A DNA stretch of 64,000 nucleotides from Arcticibacter eurypsychrophilus (GTDB lineage: Bacteria; Bacteroidota; Bacteroidia; Sphingobacteriales; Sphingobacteriaceae), in assembly GCF_001730525.1 (NCBI RefSeq), contig NZ_MDFN01000027.1, positions 1 through 64,000 of the forward strand, read 5' to 3'. A program made the position numbers and the translations under genes. Below are positions 37,548-46,220 of this stretch, piece by piece (within the stretch, counting starts at the first letter, position 1; every line of letters begins with the position of its first letter). The notes beneath the pieces were generated by a model. The model worked only from the letters and a program-made list of their open reading frames with translations, was not told where the DNA came from and made no database searches.

Positions 37548-37850
37548 CTAGTCTATTATTTTGTTCTTAATGTATATTAAAATTCTTTCTTAGGATATTA
37601 TTGTATTTAATACCGCAATTTAACAATTCTTACCTATCGTCCCAATCACTCATTACCAATCCTTGGTAACCCTATTCTCCCTTTAGTATCGTATTGATCA
37701 GGTAAACCATTATATGTATTTCATTTAGTAAGGCAATGAAATTTAAAATTCCCTTTCTTGGATACTATTTGTTTTGATCACCTATTGTACCAATTCCTAT
37801 CTAGCGTATTATTTTGTTTAGTAAGGCAATGTATAGTAAAATCCCTTCAT
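37548..37850. repeat. Degenerate tandem copies of the argE 3' end
   Basis: Three related segments: the authentic argE end (37801-37850, CTAGCGTATTATTTTG...), one at about 37715-37775 sharing TTTAGTAAGGCAATG, and one at 37548-37610 (CTAGTCTATTATTTTG...). Read on the minus strand they encode GILLYIALLNKIIR-stop (argE), GILNFIALLNEI..., and RILIYIKNKIID-stop, so the copies derive from the same coding tail. Confidence 0.7.
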
Positions 37851-38877
37851 TAATCTCATCGGTATAAATATACTCGTCTGCCATGTGAGAGCGTCCAGAA
37901 TCACCCGGTCCTATCTTAAGGGATGGAATGCCTAGTAATGCCTGATCACTCGTTGTAGGGGACCCGTAAGTCTCTCTGCCAAGATGTATACCTGCCTGTA
38001 CAATGGGGTGGCTTTTATCGATTGATGAAGGTTTAAGTCGTAGGGAGCGAGGTTTGACTGTACAAGAAACATGAGATTTGATGATTTCCAGTACCTCTTC
38101 CATTGAATAAACATCTGTAACCCGCACATCAACAGTAAAGGTACATGTTGCAGGTACCACATTATGCTGAGAACCTGAATTTATGATTGTTACCGACATC
38201 TTAACCGGACCAAAAACATCCGACTCTAAAGGGAAGCGAAAGCTTCGAAACCATTCAATATCTTTAAGCGCCTTATAAATTGCATTATCGCCCTCTTCTC
38301 TTGCTGCGTGTCCTGCTTTACCAGTTGCTGTACAATCCAGCACCATTAAACCCTTTTCGGCAATAGCCAGATGCATCTTCGTTGGCTCTCCAACCAGAGC
38401 AAAATCAAGCTTACCTAAATCAGGGATAATCAATTCAATTCCGTTAAGTCCCGAAATCTCTTCCTCTGCAGTTGCAGCCAGACAAAGGTTATAACGCAAG
38501 CCAGTCTCCGCATAAAAATGCCTGAATACGGCGATTAATGAAACTAATGCCCCTCCGGCATCATTACTTCCTAATCCATATAATTTCCCATCTTCAACAT
38601 CCGGAGAAAAAGGATCCCTGGTATAGCCCATATTAGGCTTCACCGTGTCATGATGTGAATTAAGTAGTATGGTAGGCTTTAAAGGATCGAAGTATAGGCT
38701 ATAGGTCCAGATATTGTTCACCTTTCGCTTAAAAGGAATTCCATGCGATGAAAAAAAGCTTTCAAGCAGCGCTGCTGTACCATCTTCCGCTTTGCTTAAA
38801 GAGGGGATTGCAATCAGCGCTTGGAGTAAGCTTAAACTTTCAGCCGCAAGTTGATCAATCATCTTACTTACTTTCAA
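37801..38877 (-). CDS. argE: M20-family deacylase, acyl-ornithine/citrulline deacylase (ArgE-like)
   Basis: 358 residues. The metal site reads LLNSHHDTVKPN, LGSNDAGGALVS, TAEEEISGLNGIE and GEPTKMHLAIAEKG. In this operon it most likely removes the acyl group from N-acylcitrulline made by ArgF'. Its 5' end overlaps proC by 14 bp, so the two are translationally linked. Confidence 0.88.
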   Translation of the reverse strand: MKVSKMIDQLAAESLSLLQALIAIPSLSKAEDGTAALLESFFSSHGIPFKRKVNNIWTYSLYFDPLKPTILLNSHHDTVKPNMGYTRDPFSPDVEDGKLYGLGSNDAGGALVSLIAVFRHFYAETGLRYNLCLAATAEEEISGLNGIELIIPDLGKLDFALVGEPTKMHLAIAEKGLMVLDCTATGKAGHAAREEGDNAIYKALKDIEWFRSFRFPLESDVFGPVKMSVTIINSGSQHNVVPATCTFTVDVRVTDVYSMEEVLEIIKSHVSCTVKPRSLRLKPSSIDKSHPIVQAGIHLGRETYGSPTTSDQALLGIPSLKIGPGDSGRSHMADEYIYTDEINEGILLYIALLNKIIR

Positions 38878-39685
38878 TATATAGTTCTCCGGCTTTAACT
38901 GCGGAAAGTTTTATTCCCTTGATCAGTGAGGAACTAAATCCCTGGTGTTCCATTTCATTCAATCCGGCTATGGTACATCCCTTCGGAGAGGTTACCTTAT
39001 CAATTTCCTGTTCAGGATGACTGTGATGTTGTAATAACAAATCAGCAGCACCCTTGGCTGTCTGAACCGCCATCTTCAATGCTACATCAGCATGAAACCC
39101 AATCTCTACTCCGCCTTGTGATGCTGCCCTTATCGCCCGCAAAAAGAAAGCAATACCACAAGCACACAATGCAGTGGCTGAAGTCATCAATTCTTCATTA
39201 ATAACGACTACAGAACCAACCGTTTCAAACATGCTCTGCACTAATGCAACCTGCTCTGCTGAAGCATTGTCCGAAGCAATACAAGTCATGGATTGTCCAA
39301 TTGAAATGGCTGTATTGGGCATAACCCGTACTACCTGTACATCCTGACCTAATTTTGATTTAATATCCTTACAGCTAACTCCTGAGATTACAGAAATTAC
39401 AAGGTGTTTACTTGCATCAATGACAGGTTGAATTTCATGTAATAGGCCATCCAGTTGCTGAGGCAGAACTGCCAGAATCACGATTGAGGCATTCTGAACC
39501 GTCTCAGGATTATTAGCCGAGACCTGATAACCCATTTGTGCCTGCTCGGTGAGGTTAGTTACATTCCGTCTGGTTAATAATATAGATGCTGCATCCTGGT
39601 AATCTGCTTTCACTAAGCCATAAGCAAGTGAAAGACCTATATTTCCACTTCCTAGTATCGCAATGTTTCCATGTATATTTTTCAT
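38864..39685 (-). CDS. proC: Pyrroline-5-carboxylate reductase
   Basis: 273 residues with Rossmann motif ILGSGNIGLSLAYGLV, then VVRVMPNTAISIGQSMT, ATALCACGIAFFLRAI and the substrate-binding KVTSPKGCTIAGLNEMEHQG. Makes proline from P5C using NAD(P)H. Its place within the arginine operon links proline and arginine supply, both from glutamate. It follows a repeat-filled spacer. Confidence 0.95.
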   Translation of the reverse strand: MKNIHGNIAILGSGNIGLSLAYGLVKADYQDAASILLTRRNVTNLTEQAQMGYQVSANNPETVQNASIVILAVLPQQLDGLLHEIQPVIDASKHLVISVISGVSCKDIKSKLGQDVQVVRVMPNTAISIGQSMTCIASDNASAEQVALVQSMFETVGSVVVINEELMTSATALCACGIAFFLRAIRAASQGGVEIGFHADVALKMAVQTAKGAADLLLQHHSHPEQEIDKVTSPKGCTIAGLNEMEHQGFSSSLIKGIKLSAVKAGELYIESK

Positions 39686-39716
39686 CAGACTGTCGTATTT
39701 TTATAATTTCGAGTAC

Positions 39717-39970
39717 TTTCTAAGTAGTTTTAATTGCTTAGTTTTTTTTGAATTATACTTTTAATCTTGGCTCTTATCTAAGCAGCTTTAATTGCTTGAA
39801 AAGCATTAAAGCTGCTCAAATATTGAAGCTTTTCTAAGTAGTTTAAATAGCATCAAGTACATTGAATTACTTTTTATAATCTTGATACCTTTCTGAGCAG
39901 TTTTAATTGCTTGGTACCTAATTAAGTAGTACAAATATTAATGCTTTTCTATGCAGTTTTACCTGCTAAA
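39717..39970. repeat. Degenerate repeat array with about 57-bp spacing (five units)
   Basis: The core CTAAGTAGTTTTAATTGCTT recurs in variant form at 39720, 39778, 39834, 39893 and 39949 (spacings 58, 56, 59, 56). Units 1/3 and 2/4 share further downstream sequence (TTGAATTA..CTTTT..ATCTTG and CAAATATT.A.GCTTTT), giving a higher-order period near 114 bp. Unit 2 contains a 36-nt hairpin, AGCAGCTTTAAT to ATTAAAGCTGCT (39781-39816). Spacer 39686-40036 holds no ORF. Confidence 0.75.
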
Positions 39971-40036
39971 TTATTTTCATTGTTTAATTATTTTAAAGGC
40001 AATCAAACTTTTCTTTTTCATCTCTATTTTAGCTAT

Positions 40037-40843
40037 TTAGGCAAATAACCTTGTGCCAAATAACTCCTTGCCAAGCAGTTGAAGTTCATCCGATTTTCCG
40101 ATATAAACCTCAGTCACCCCGTTCTCAATGGCTTGAAAAGCATTATGGAGCTTAGGCAACATGCCCCCGGCAATGACATTATCTTCTTTAAGTCTTTTGA
40201 ATTCAGCTCTATTAACCTCTCTTAAAACCGAATGATCATCATCTACATCTAAAAGTACACCCTTTTTCTCAAAACAGTAAACCAAACTCACATCATATAA
40301 AGAGGAAAGTGCTACAGCCAACGCTGAAGCAATTGTATCTGCATTTGTATTTAGCAACTGACCTTCTCCATCATGTGTAATGGCAGAAAAGACAGGGACA
40401 ATCCCTGATTGCAGTAAGGTACTTAACTTTTCCTGATCAACTGAGGTATCAGATAAATCGCCTACAAAACCATAGTCAATATCTTTTACAGGTCTTTTTG
40501 TTGCTTTAATTAGATTTGCATCCGCTCCTGTTAGTCCTATTGCGTTGCATTCGTAGCGTTGAAGTTGTGCAACTACGTTTTTATTGATCAGTCCGGCATA
40601 AACCATCGTCACCACCCGTAGGGTCTCAATATCTGTTATTCTTCTGCCATCCACCAGTTTAGGCTCAATGCCCATGCTATGCGAAAGGTCGGTTGCAATT
40701 TTCCCTCCACCATGAACCAGAATCTTATACCCCTTTAAAGCAGAGAAGTCTTTCAGAAAATTGTGCAGGTTCTCGGAGTTGTCAATTACATTGCCTCCTA
40801 TCTTTATGACATATAAGGTTGATAATTCTTTTTTTGAATCCAT
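40037..40843 (-). CDS. argB: N-acylglutamate kinase
   Basis: From the ATG at 40843 (MDSKKELSTLYVIKIGGNVI; 268 aa), chosen because the longer start lies inside argF' and adds nonhomologous residues. Motifs: VIKIGGN, VHGGGKIATDLSHSMGIEP, VDGRRITD, GLTGADANLI, LNTNADTIASALAVAL and ENGVTEVYIG. Phosphorylates acetyl- or, given the ArgF' type, succinyl-glutamate. Confidence 0.93.
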   Translation of the reverse strand: MDSKKELSTLYVIKIGGNVIDNSENLHNFLKDFSALKGYKILVHGGGKIATDLSHSMGIEPKLVDGRRITDIETLRVVTMVYAGLINKNVVAQLQRYECNAIGLTGADANLIKATKRPVKDIDYGFVGDLSDTSVDQEKLSTLLQSGIVPVFSAITHDGEGQLLNTNADTIASALAVALSSLYDVSLVYCFEKKGVLLDVDDDHSVLREVNRAEFKRLKEDNVIAGGMLPKLHNAFQAIENGVTEVYIGKSDELQLLGKELFGTRLFA

Positions 40844-40851
40844 TAGCCGAT

Positions 40852-41811
40852 TTACAAAGAGGTTAGAAGGTTCTTTAATACCGTTTGTGCTGCCCATAAG
40901 CGGTTTCCCGCTTCCTTGATCACCAAAGATTCAGCGCTATCCAGAATTTCTGATGAAAGTTCTAAATCTCTTCTTACCGGCAAACAATGCATCACTTTAG
41001 CTTGATTGGTTATTTTAAGGCGCTCCAGGTCTAACATCCATCCCTCACCACCTGGTAAGATCTTACCATAATCCTGGTAGCTGGACCAGTTCTTTACATA
41101 TATAAAGTCTGCATCTTTCAATGCTTCATCCTGATCGTAAACAATTGTAGTATTGGGAGTAAACTCTTCGGCCAGTTCATATCCCTTGGGATGCGTAATG
41201 ACAAAGTCTATCATTCCTTCTGCTTCAGCACGACACATCCATTCGGCAAACGAATTAGGCACTGATTGAGGCAAAGGTTTAATATGAGGAGCCCAGGATA
41301 ATACCACCTTAGGCCGCACTGACTTTTTATATTCCTGAATAGTGATCAGGTCAGCAAAACTCTGAAGGGGATGACGGGTAGCACTTTCCAGACTTACTAC
41401 AGGAATGTTGCTGTATTTTATAAACTTATTGAAGATATCTTCGCTATAATCCGCTTCCCTGTCCTTTAAACTGGGGAAAGAACGGAGGCCCATGATATCG
41501 CAATACTCACCAATCACGGCTGCAGCTTCCCGAATATGTTCCACTGTAGTACCATTCATGATTACCCCGTCCCTGGTTTCCAATGCCCAGCCTTCCTTAT
41601 CCATGTTCATCACCATCACATTCATCCCCAGGTTCATAGCCGCTTTTTGAGTACTTAAACGGGTACGCAGACTAGGATTTAAAAAGATAAGCCCTAAAGT
41701 CTTATTCTTTCCAAGATGTTGCAGCGCATAAGGGTCAGTTTTTAAAGAAAGAGCTTCTTCAACAAGCTCATTTACATTGGGAACATCATGAACGGAAGTA
41801 AATAATTTCAT
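40852..41811 (-). CDS. argF': N-acyl-L-ornithine carbamoyltransferase, succinylornithine type (ArgF')
   Basis: 319 residues. Carbamoyl-phosphate motif FLNPSLRTRLSTQKAAMNLG, RHPLQSFADLITIQEYKK, HCLPVRRDLELSSEIL. It resembles Bacteroides SOTCase rather than classical OTCase. At the specificity position (Pro90 in B. fragilis SOTCase, Glu92 in Xanthomonas AOTCase, as I recall) this protein has Val90 in GTTVEHIREA, which argues against acetylornithine and for succinylornithine. Makes N-acylcitrulline. Confidence 0.9.
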   Translation of the reverse strand: MKLFTSVHDVPNVNELVEEALSLKTDPYALQHLGKNKTLGLIFLNPSLRTRLSTQKAAMNLGMNVMVMNMDKEGWALETRDGVIMNGTTVEHIREAAAVIGEYCDIMGLRSFPSLKDREADYSEDIFNKFIKYSNIPVVSLESATRHPLQSFADLITIQEYKKSVRPKVVLSWAPHIKPLPQSVPNSFAEWMCRAEAEGMIDFVITHPKGYELAEEFTPNTTIVYDQDEALKDADFIYVKNWSSYQDYGKILPGGEGWMLDLERLKITNQAKVMHCLPVRRDLELSSEILDSAESLVIKEAGNRLWAAQTVLKNLLTSL

Positions 41812-41846
41812 TTTTAAATAGTAATTGCCTTCAGCAAATTAAATAA

Positions 41847-42980
41847 TTAAGCGTTTAATATCCGACCAAATGCTTCAAGGAAACGATCCGCATGAGCCTT
41901 AGTCAAATTCAGAGCAGGCAGTAACCGGATTACATTAGGTTTAGCCTCGCCTGTAAAAATATGATGTTTAAATAGTAAATCTTTCTTAACATGCGACAGC
42001 TCTTCAGGAAGATCGATGCCGATCATTAAACCCCGTCCTCTTACTTCTCTTACCTGCTTGAATTTATTTAACTCAGTAGTAAGATACCCCCCTATTGAAG
42101 AGGCGTTTTCCATGAGATGATCCTGCTCAATAACTTCAAGAACAGATAGTGCCGTAGCACAGGCCAGATGATTACCACCAAAAGTAGTCCCCAGCATGCC
42201 GTGCCATGGTTTAAACTTAGGCGCAATAGATATACCCGCTACCGGAAAACCATTTCCCATACCCTTAGCCATCGTATATACATCCGCATCTACTTCTGCA
42301 TAATCATGAGAGTAAAATTTACCTGACCGGCCATAACCGCATTGTACGGAATCAGCAATATACACCGCATTATACTCATCGCATAAAGAACGAATTAATT
42401 GCAAGAATTCAGTGCTGGCAGGTTTAATTCCTCCTACTCCCTGAATACCTTCTATCAATACGGCACAGATCTCATTTCCATAGGCATTAAAAGCATCCTG
42501 CAGTGCTTCCAGATCATTATGCTTCAAAAATACCACATGATCTGTTTCATTCACCGGTGCGATGATCTTCGGATTATCTGTACACGATACCGCTAATGAA
42601 GTCCGCCCATGAAAAGCTCCTTTAAAGACAATAACCTTTTTCCTGCCATTATAAAATGAAGCCAGCTTTAAAGCATTTTCATTTGCTTCCGCTCCTGAGT
42701 TACATAAAAAAAGTTGATAATCAACTTTTCCTGATACATGACCAAGCTTTTCCGCTAACTCTTCCTGTCCTCTGATACGGATAGAATTAGAATAAAAGCC
42801 AATTTTATTCAGCTGATCAGTAAGTCGTTCTACGTAATGCGGATGCGTATGGCCAATTGATATAACCGCATGACCACCATAAAGGTCAAGATACTCTTGC
42901 CCATTATTGTCCCATACCAGGCTTCCTTTGCCTTTTACAATTTCAATGGGGTTTAATGGATATACATCAAATAATTTCAT
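41847..42980 (-). CDS. argD: N-acylornithine aminotransferase
   Basis: 377 residues, class III PLP aminotransferase: NSGAEANENALKLASF, FKGAFHGRTSLAVSCT, VYIADSVQCGYGRSGKFYSH and the cofactor Lys in TMAKGMGNGFPVAGI. One oddity: the usual DEVQ(T/S)G after the beta strand is DSVQCGYGRSG, with Ser replacing Glu. Converts N-acylglutamate semialdehyde to N-acylornithine. 10 bp after argC. Confidence 0.92.
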   Translation of the reverse strand: MKLFDVYPLNPIEIVKGKGSLVWDNNGQEYLDLYGGHAVISIGHTHPHYVERLTDQLNKIGFYSNSIRIRGQEELAEKLGHVSGKVDYQLFLCNSGAEANENALKLASFYNGRKKVIVFKGAFHGRTSLAVSCTDNPKIIAPVNETDHVVFLKHNDLEALQDAFNAYGNEICAVLIEGIQGVGGIKPASTEFLQLIRSLCDEYNAVYIADSVQCGYGRSGKFYSHDYAEVDADVYTMAKGMGNGFPVAGISIAPKFKPWHGMLGTTFGGNHLACATALSVLEVIEQDHLMENASSIGGYLTTELNKFKQVREVRGRGLMIGIDLPEELSHVKKDLLFKHHIFTGEAKPNVIRLLPALNLTKAHADRFLEAFGRILNA

Positions 42981-42990
42981 CTCCTAATAT

Positions 42991-43977
42991 TTAAAAAGCT
43001 GTTGCTTTTAACTTCAATCCGGTCTGTTCTTCCAGACCGAAAATAAGATTCATGTTTTGAACTGCCTGTCCCGACGCTCCCTTTAACAGATTATCAATAA
43101 TACTCACAATCAATAACTTATCACCGTGTTTCTCCACATATAAAAAACATTTATTGGTATTGACCACCTGTTTCAAATCAATATTCTTTCTCATCAAGTG
43201 TGTAAAGGGATGCTCTTTGTAGTACGCCTCATAAAGCGTAACGGCCTCTTCTTGCGTTAAAGAGGATTTTGTATATACCGACGCAATGATTCCTCTTGAA
43301 AAATCGCCCCGATAAGGAATAAAGTTAAGTTGATCTTTGTTCAGTGATGATCCTGCCTGATGAAGCGATTGAGTAATTTCATTCAAATGCTGATGTTCGA
43401 ATGCTTTATAAACAGACGAATTATTGTTCCTCCAGCTGAAATGGGTAGTCTGACTCAAGCTCTGACCCGCACCTGTAGACCCTGTAGTAGCCGAAATATG
43501 CACCTCATCTGTTAAAACACCTGCAGCAGCTAAAGGCAGCAAAGCCAGCTGAATACAAGTAGCGAAACATCCCGGATTAGCAATATGCCGCGCCTTTTTT
43601 ATGGCATCCCGTTGTAGTTCAGGGAGTCCGTAAACAAAATCACTTCCTTTGTAAGTCGTATTGTTGCTTAGCCTAAAATCCTGACTTAAATCAATCAAAT
43701 GAATCTTATTGTCTATCTCATGGCTCTCCAGAAACTTCCTTGAATCACCGTGACCAACACACAGAAAAAGAACATCAATGTCCTGTGAAAGGGTCTGAGT
43801 AAACACCAGGTCAGTATCGCCTGTAAGATCAGTATGAACATCTGAAATAAGGTTTCCTGCATTACTATTGCTATGTACGAAAGTGATTTCCACTTGGGGA
43901 TGATTGACCAGTAAACGGAGAAGTTCTCCCCCTGTATAGCCGGCACCACCGACAATTCCGGCTTTAATTTTCTTCAT
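42991..43977 (-). CDS. argC: N-acyl-gamma-glutamyl-phosphate reductase
   Basis: 328 residues: GIVGGAGYTGGELLRLLVNH at the NADP fold, catalytic Cys in ANPGCFATCIQLALLPL, TGSTGAGQSLSQTTHFSWR and the closing KGASGQAVQNMN. Reduces N-acylglutamyl phosphate to the semialdehyde. 22 bp after argG. Confidence 0.95.
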   Translation of the reverse strand: MKKIKAGIVGGAGYTGGELLRLLVNHPQVEITFVHSNSNAGNLISDVHTDLTGDTDLVFTQTLSQDIDVLFLCVGHGDSRKFLESHEIDNKIHLIDLSQDFRLSNNTTYKGSDFVYGLPELQRDAIKKARHIANPGCFATCIQLALLPLAAAGVLTDEVHISATTGSTGAGQSLSQTTHFSWRNNNSSVYKAFEHQHLNEITQSLHQAGSSLNKDQLNFIPYRGDFSRGIIASVYTKSSLTQEEAVTLYEAYYKEHPFTHLMRKNIDLKQVVNTNKCFLYVEKHGDKLLIVSIIDNLLKGASGQAVQNMNLIFGLEEQTGLKLKATAF

Positions 43978-43999
43978 TCTTCTATCTTAAACTTGCCAA

Positions 44000-45196
44000 T
44001 CAAGATTTGGAGGCGTTTACTTTATGCCAGATCGATACCTGGTTACCAAATATTTTAGAGAATCCCTTTACGTCATCTCCGGTATATCCTTCATTCATTT
44101 CACCATAGCTACCGAACTTACTACTCATTAAATCATTATCCGATTCAATTCCCAGTACAACAAAACGATAGGGAAATAATTGAATAAACACTTTTCCGTT
44201 AACCGTCTTTTGTGAGTTACTCAGGTAAGCTTCAATATCACGCATAACAGGGTCATGAAACTGGCCTTCATGCATCCAGTTGCCATAAAACATAGACAAC
44301 TGATCTTTCCAGCTTAACTGCCACTTGGTTAAAGTATGTTTTTCCAGCGCATGGTGTGCTTTGATAATAACCATTGGAGCGGCTGCTTCAAAACCAACAC
44401 GTCCTTTAATTCCAATGATTGTATCTCCAACATGTATATCACGGCCTATTCCAAATGGAGCCGTAATAACCTGTAAAGCCTGAATGGCCTGCACCGGATG
44501 ATCATAATGTACGCCATTAACAGACGTAAGCTCACCCTTAGCAAATTCAAGTTCCAGATTCTCTGCATCTGTTTTTGTAACCTGAGTTGGCCATGCTTCT
44601 TCGGGCAACATACCGTTAGATGTTAAGGTTTCTTTACCCCCTACAGACGTTCCCCAAATTCCTTTATTAATTGAATATTTAGCCTTTTCCGCATTGATCT
44701 CTACGCCATGACGATGCAAATAATCAATTTCCTCATCACGGCTTAACTTCAAGTCACGAATTGGTGTAATAATACCTACACCTGGAATCAGGATATTGAA
44801 GATCATATCAAACCGAACCTGATCATTACCGGCACCTGTACTTCCATGAGCGACAAAGTCTGCATGAATATCCTTTGCATAATTTGCTATAGCAGTGGCC
44901 TGCGTAACCCTTTCAGCACTTACAGAAAGTGGATAGGTGTTGTTTTTTAATACATTACCATAAATTAAATAGCGCAATGAACTGTTATAATAGCCCTCAA
45001 CAGCATCTACTGCATGATGAGAAGTCACACCTAGAGCATACGCCTTTTTTTCAATTAGTTCCAGTTCTTCCTTGCTAAAACCTCCGGTGTTTACAATTAC
45101 CGAATGCACTTCAAGGTCAAGATCGCGGGATAAATAAATAGCACAGTATGAAGTATCTAATCCACCACTAAAGGCTAAAACAACTTTCTTTTTCAT
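44000..45196 (-). CDS. argG: Argininosuccinate synthase
   Basis: 398 residues. ATP-pyrophosphatase loop VLAFSGGLDTSYCAIYL, AHGSTGAGNDQVRFD, and IWGTSVGGKETLTSNG are visible. Couples citrulline and aspartate. It follows the GNAT gene by 47 bp and is the second gene of the operon. Confidence 0.96.
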   Translation of the reverse strand: MKKKVVLAFSGGLDTSYCAIYLSRDLDLEVHSVIVNTGGFSKEELELIEKKAYALGVTSHHAVDAVEGYYNSSLRYLIYGNVLKNNTYPLSVSAERVTQATAIANYAKDIHADFVAHGSTGAGNDQVRFDMIFNILIPGVGIITPIRDLKLSRDEEIDYLHRHGVEINAEKAKYSINKGIWGTSVGGKETLTSNGMLPEEAWPTQVTKTDAENLELEFAKGELTSVNGVHYDHPVQAIQALQVITAPFGIGRDIHVGDTIIGIKGRVGFEAAAPMVIIKAHHALEKHTLTKWQLSWKDQLSMFYGNWMHEGQFHDPVMRDIEAYLSNSQKTVNGKVFIQLFPYRFVVLGIESDNDLMSSKFGSYGEMNEGYTGDDVKGFSKIFGNQVSIWHKVNASKS

Positions 45197-45243
45197 TTCA
45201 ATAAGTTATATAATCATGATGTCTGCAGATGACACCCAATACG

Positions 45244-45927
45244 TTAAGAATGAAGGACAGCGGTATACAGCATTTTTGCCGATCCCTTTAGTTTTTCTTC
45301 TATACGTTCAAATAACGACGACTTTCGGGTTACCTTACTTAGCTTTTCATCCTGCAACCTTTGCTTTTCTTCAAGCTCCTTCATTTTTTCCACAGGATCA
45401 TAAAGCATTGCTGTACACAGACAATTCTTTCTTTCCTTCATGGTCAGAATATCAAAATTCACACAACTCTTGCAGCCACTCCAAAATTTCTCATCTTGTG
45501 TAAGTTCGGAATAAGTTACCGGTTCATACCCAAGTTCTGAGTTAATTTTCATTACGGCAAGACCAGTAGTCAAACCAAAAATCTTAGAATCAGGGTATTT
45601 TTCCCTTGAAAGTTTAAATATTCTATTCTTTATGGCTTTAGCTAAGCCACACTTACGGTAAGGGGGATTGACAATCAAACCTGAGTTGGCCACAAATCCT
45701 TCATGCCCCCAGGTTTCGATATAACAAAACCCAGCCCATGTACCATCCTGATGAATTGCGATGACAGCCTTTCCTTCGCGCATTTTATTGGCCACGTATT
45801 CTGGACTTCTACGTGCTATTCCGGTTCCACGAGCTTTCGCGGATTCTGCCATTTCATCACATATCTGCTCTGCATAACTGGTATGCAATTCAGAAGCTAC
45901 TATTACAGAGAAATCTTTTTCGTTCAT
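45244..45927 (-). CDS. GNAT acyltransferase, probable N-acylglutamate synthase of the arginine pathway
   Basis: 227 residues. GNAT fold at 10-150 with acyl-CoA loop LIVNPPYRKCGLAKAIKNRI and GYEPVTYSELT; a Cys-containing segment GCKSCVNFDILTMKERKNCLC follows, then a charged helical tail (EKMKELEEKQRLQDEKLSK). It is the first structural gene of the arginine operon, and no classical argA or argJ is present in the window. I recall a Bacteroides gene of this kind (BT3761) being assigned as N-succinylglutamate synthase by fitness data; by position this is its likely counterpart. Confidence 0.75.
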   Translation of the reverse strand: MNEKDFSVIVASELHTSYAEQICDEMAESAKARGTGIARRSPEYVANKMREGKAVIAIHQDGTWAGFCYIETWGHEGFVANSGLIVNPPYRKCGLAKAIKNRIFKLSREKYPDSKIFGLTTGLAVMKINSELGYEPVTYSELTQDEKFWSGCKSCVNFDILTMKERKNCLCTAMLYDPVEKMKELEEKQRLQDEKLSKVTRKSSLFERIEEKLKGSAKMLYTAVLHS

Positions 45928-45997
45928 TTTATGAAAATCCGCTCTTCACGGAGGAAGACTATGACGTCTTTAGTTTTTCAGAAAAATTGTTAATTGA

Positions 45998-46016
45998 ATT
46001 CTGCGGGATGCAGAAT
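45998..46016 (-). promoter_or_regulatory. Hairpin in the arginine-operon leader
   Basis: Stem ATTCTGC/GCAGAAT with a 5-nt loop, about 28 nt after the leader ORF stop and 70 nt before the first structural gene. Flanking GAATTC copies (about 46028 and 45996) can form an alternative pairing that excludes this stem. The U-run (AATTTTTC) comes 10 nt later, so it is not a textbook terminator. Confidence 0.45.
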
Positions 46017-46043
46017 CTATAGAGGGGGAATTCATATTAGTTT

Positions 46044-46178
46044 TCAAACCCTAGTCAAAAAGGGTCGTCGGTGTCTGAACACCAACTTTGCATTGATATT
46101 CTTTTCACCTATCACAACAGTAACATACCCAATCAAAGCTGGGGATGCCGTAGTAATGTTAAAAAGAGAATTGTTCAT
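46044..46178 (-). CDS. Candidate arginine leader peptide (44 aa)
   Basis: ATG at 46178 (minus strand), stop TGA at 46046-46044. The peptide begins MNNSLFNITTASPALIGYVT and ends KLVFRHRRPFLTRV. Codons near the end are AGA CAC CGA CGA CCC TTT TTG ACT AGG: four Arg in the last ten residues. It lies about 36 nt after the predicted transcription start and 116 nt before the first gene of the arginine operon. Two small stems overlap the Arg codons (GGTGT/ACACC and ACCCT/AGGGT). This is the expected layout of leader-peptide attenuation: ribosomes stalling at Arg codons would alter the fold. No homologue could be checked. Confidence 0.5.
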   Translation of the reverse strand: MNNSLFNITTASPALIGYVTVVIGEKNINAKLVFRHRRPFLTRV

Positions 46179-46220
46179 TTCTATATGACTTACTAAATGG
46201 TAAAACTTAAAATTACTATA

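Noticed and set aside
39717-39970. CRISPR array between argB and proC
   Set aside because: Units are degenerate, spacing reflects whole-unit duplication rather than unique spacers, and no cas gene is present in the window.
45994-46188. 64-aa plus-strand ORF opposite the arginine leader
   Set aside because: It is antisense to the candidate leader peptide, has no promoter and no protein-like pattern.
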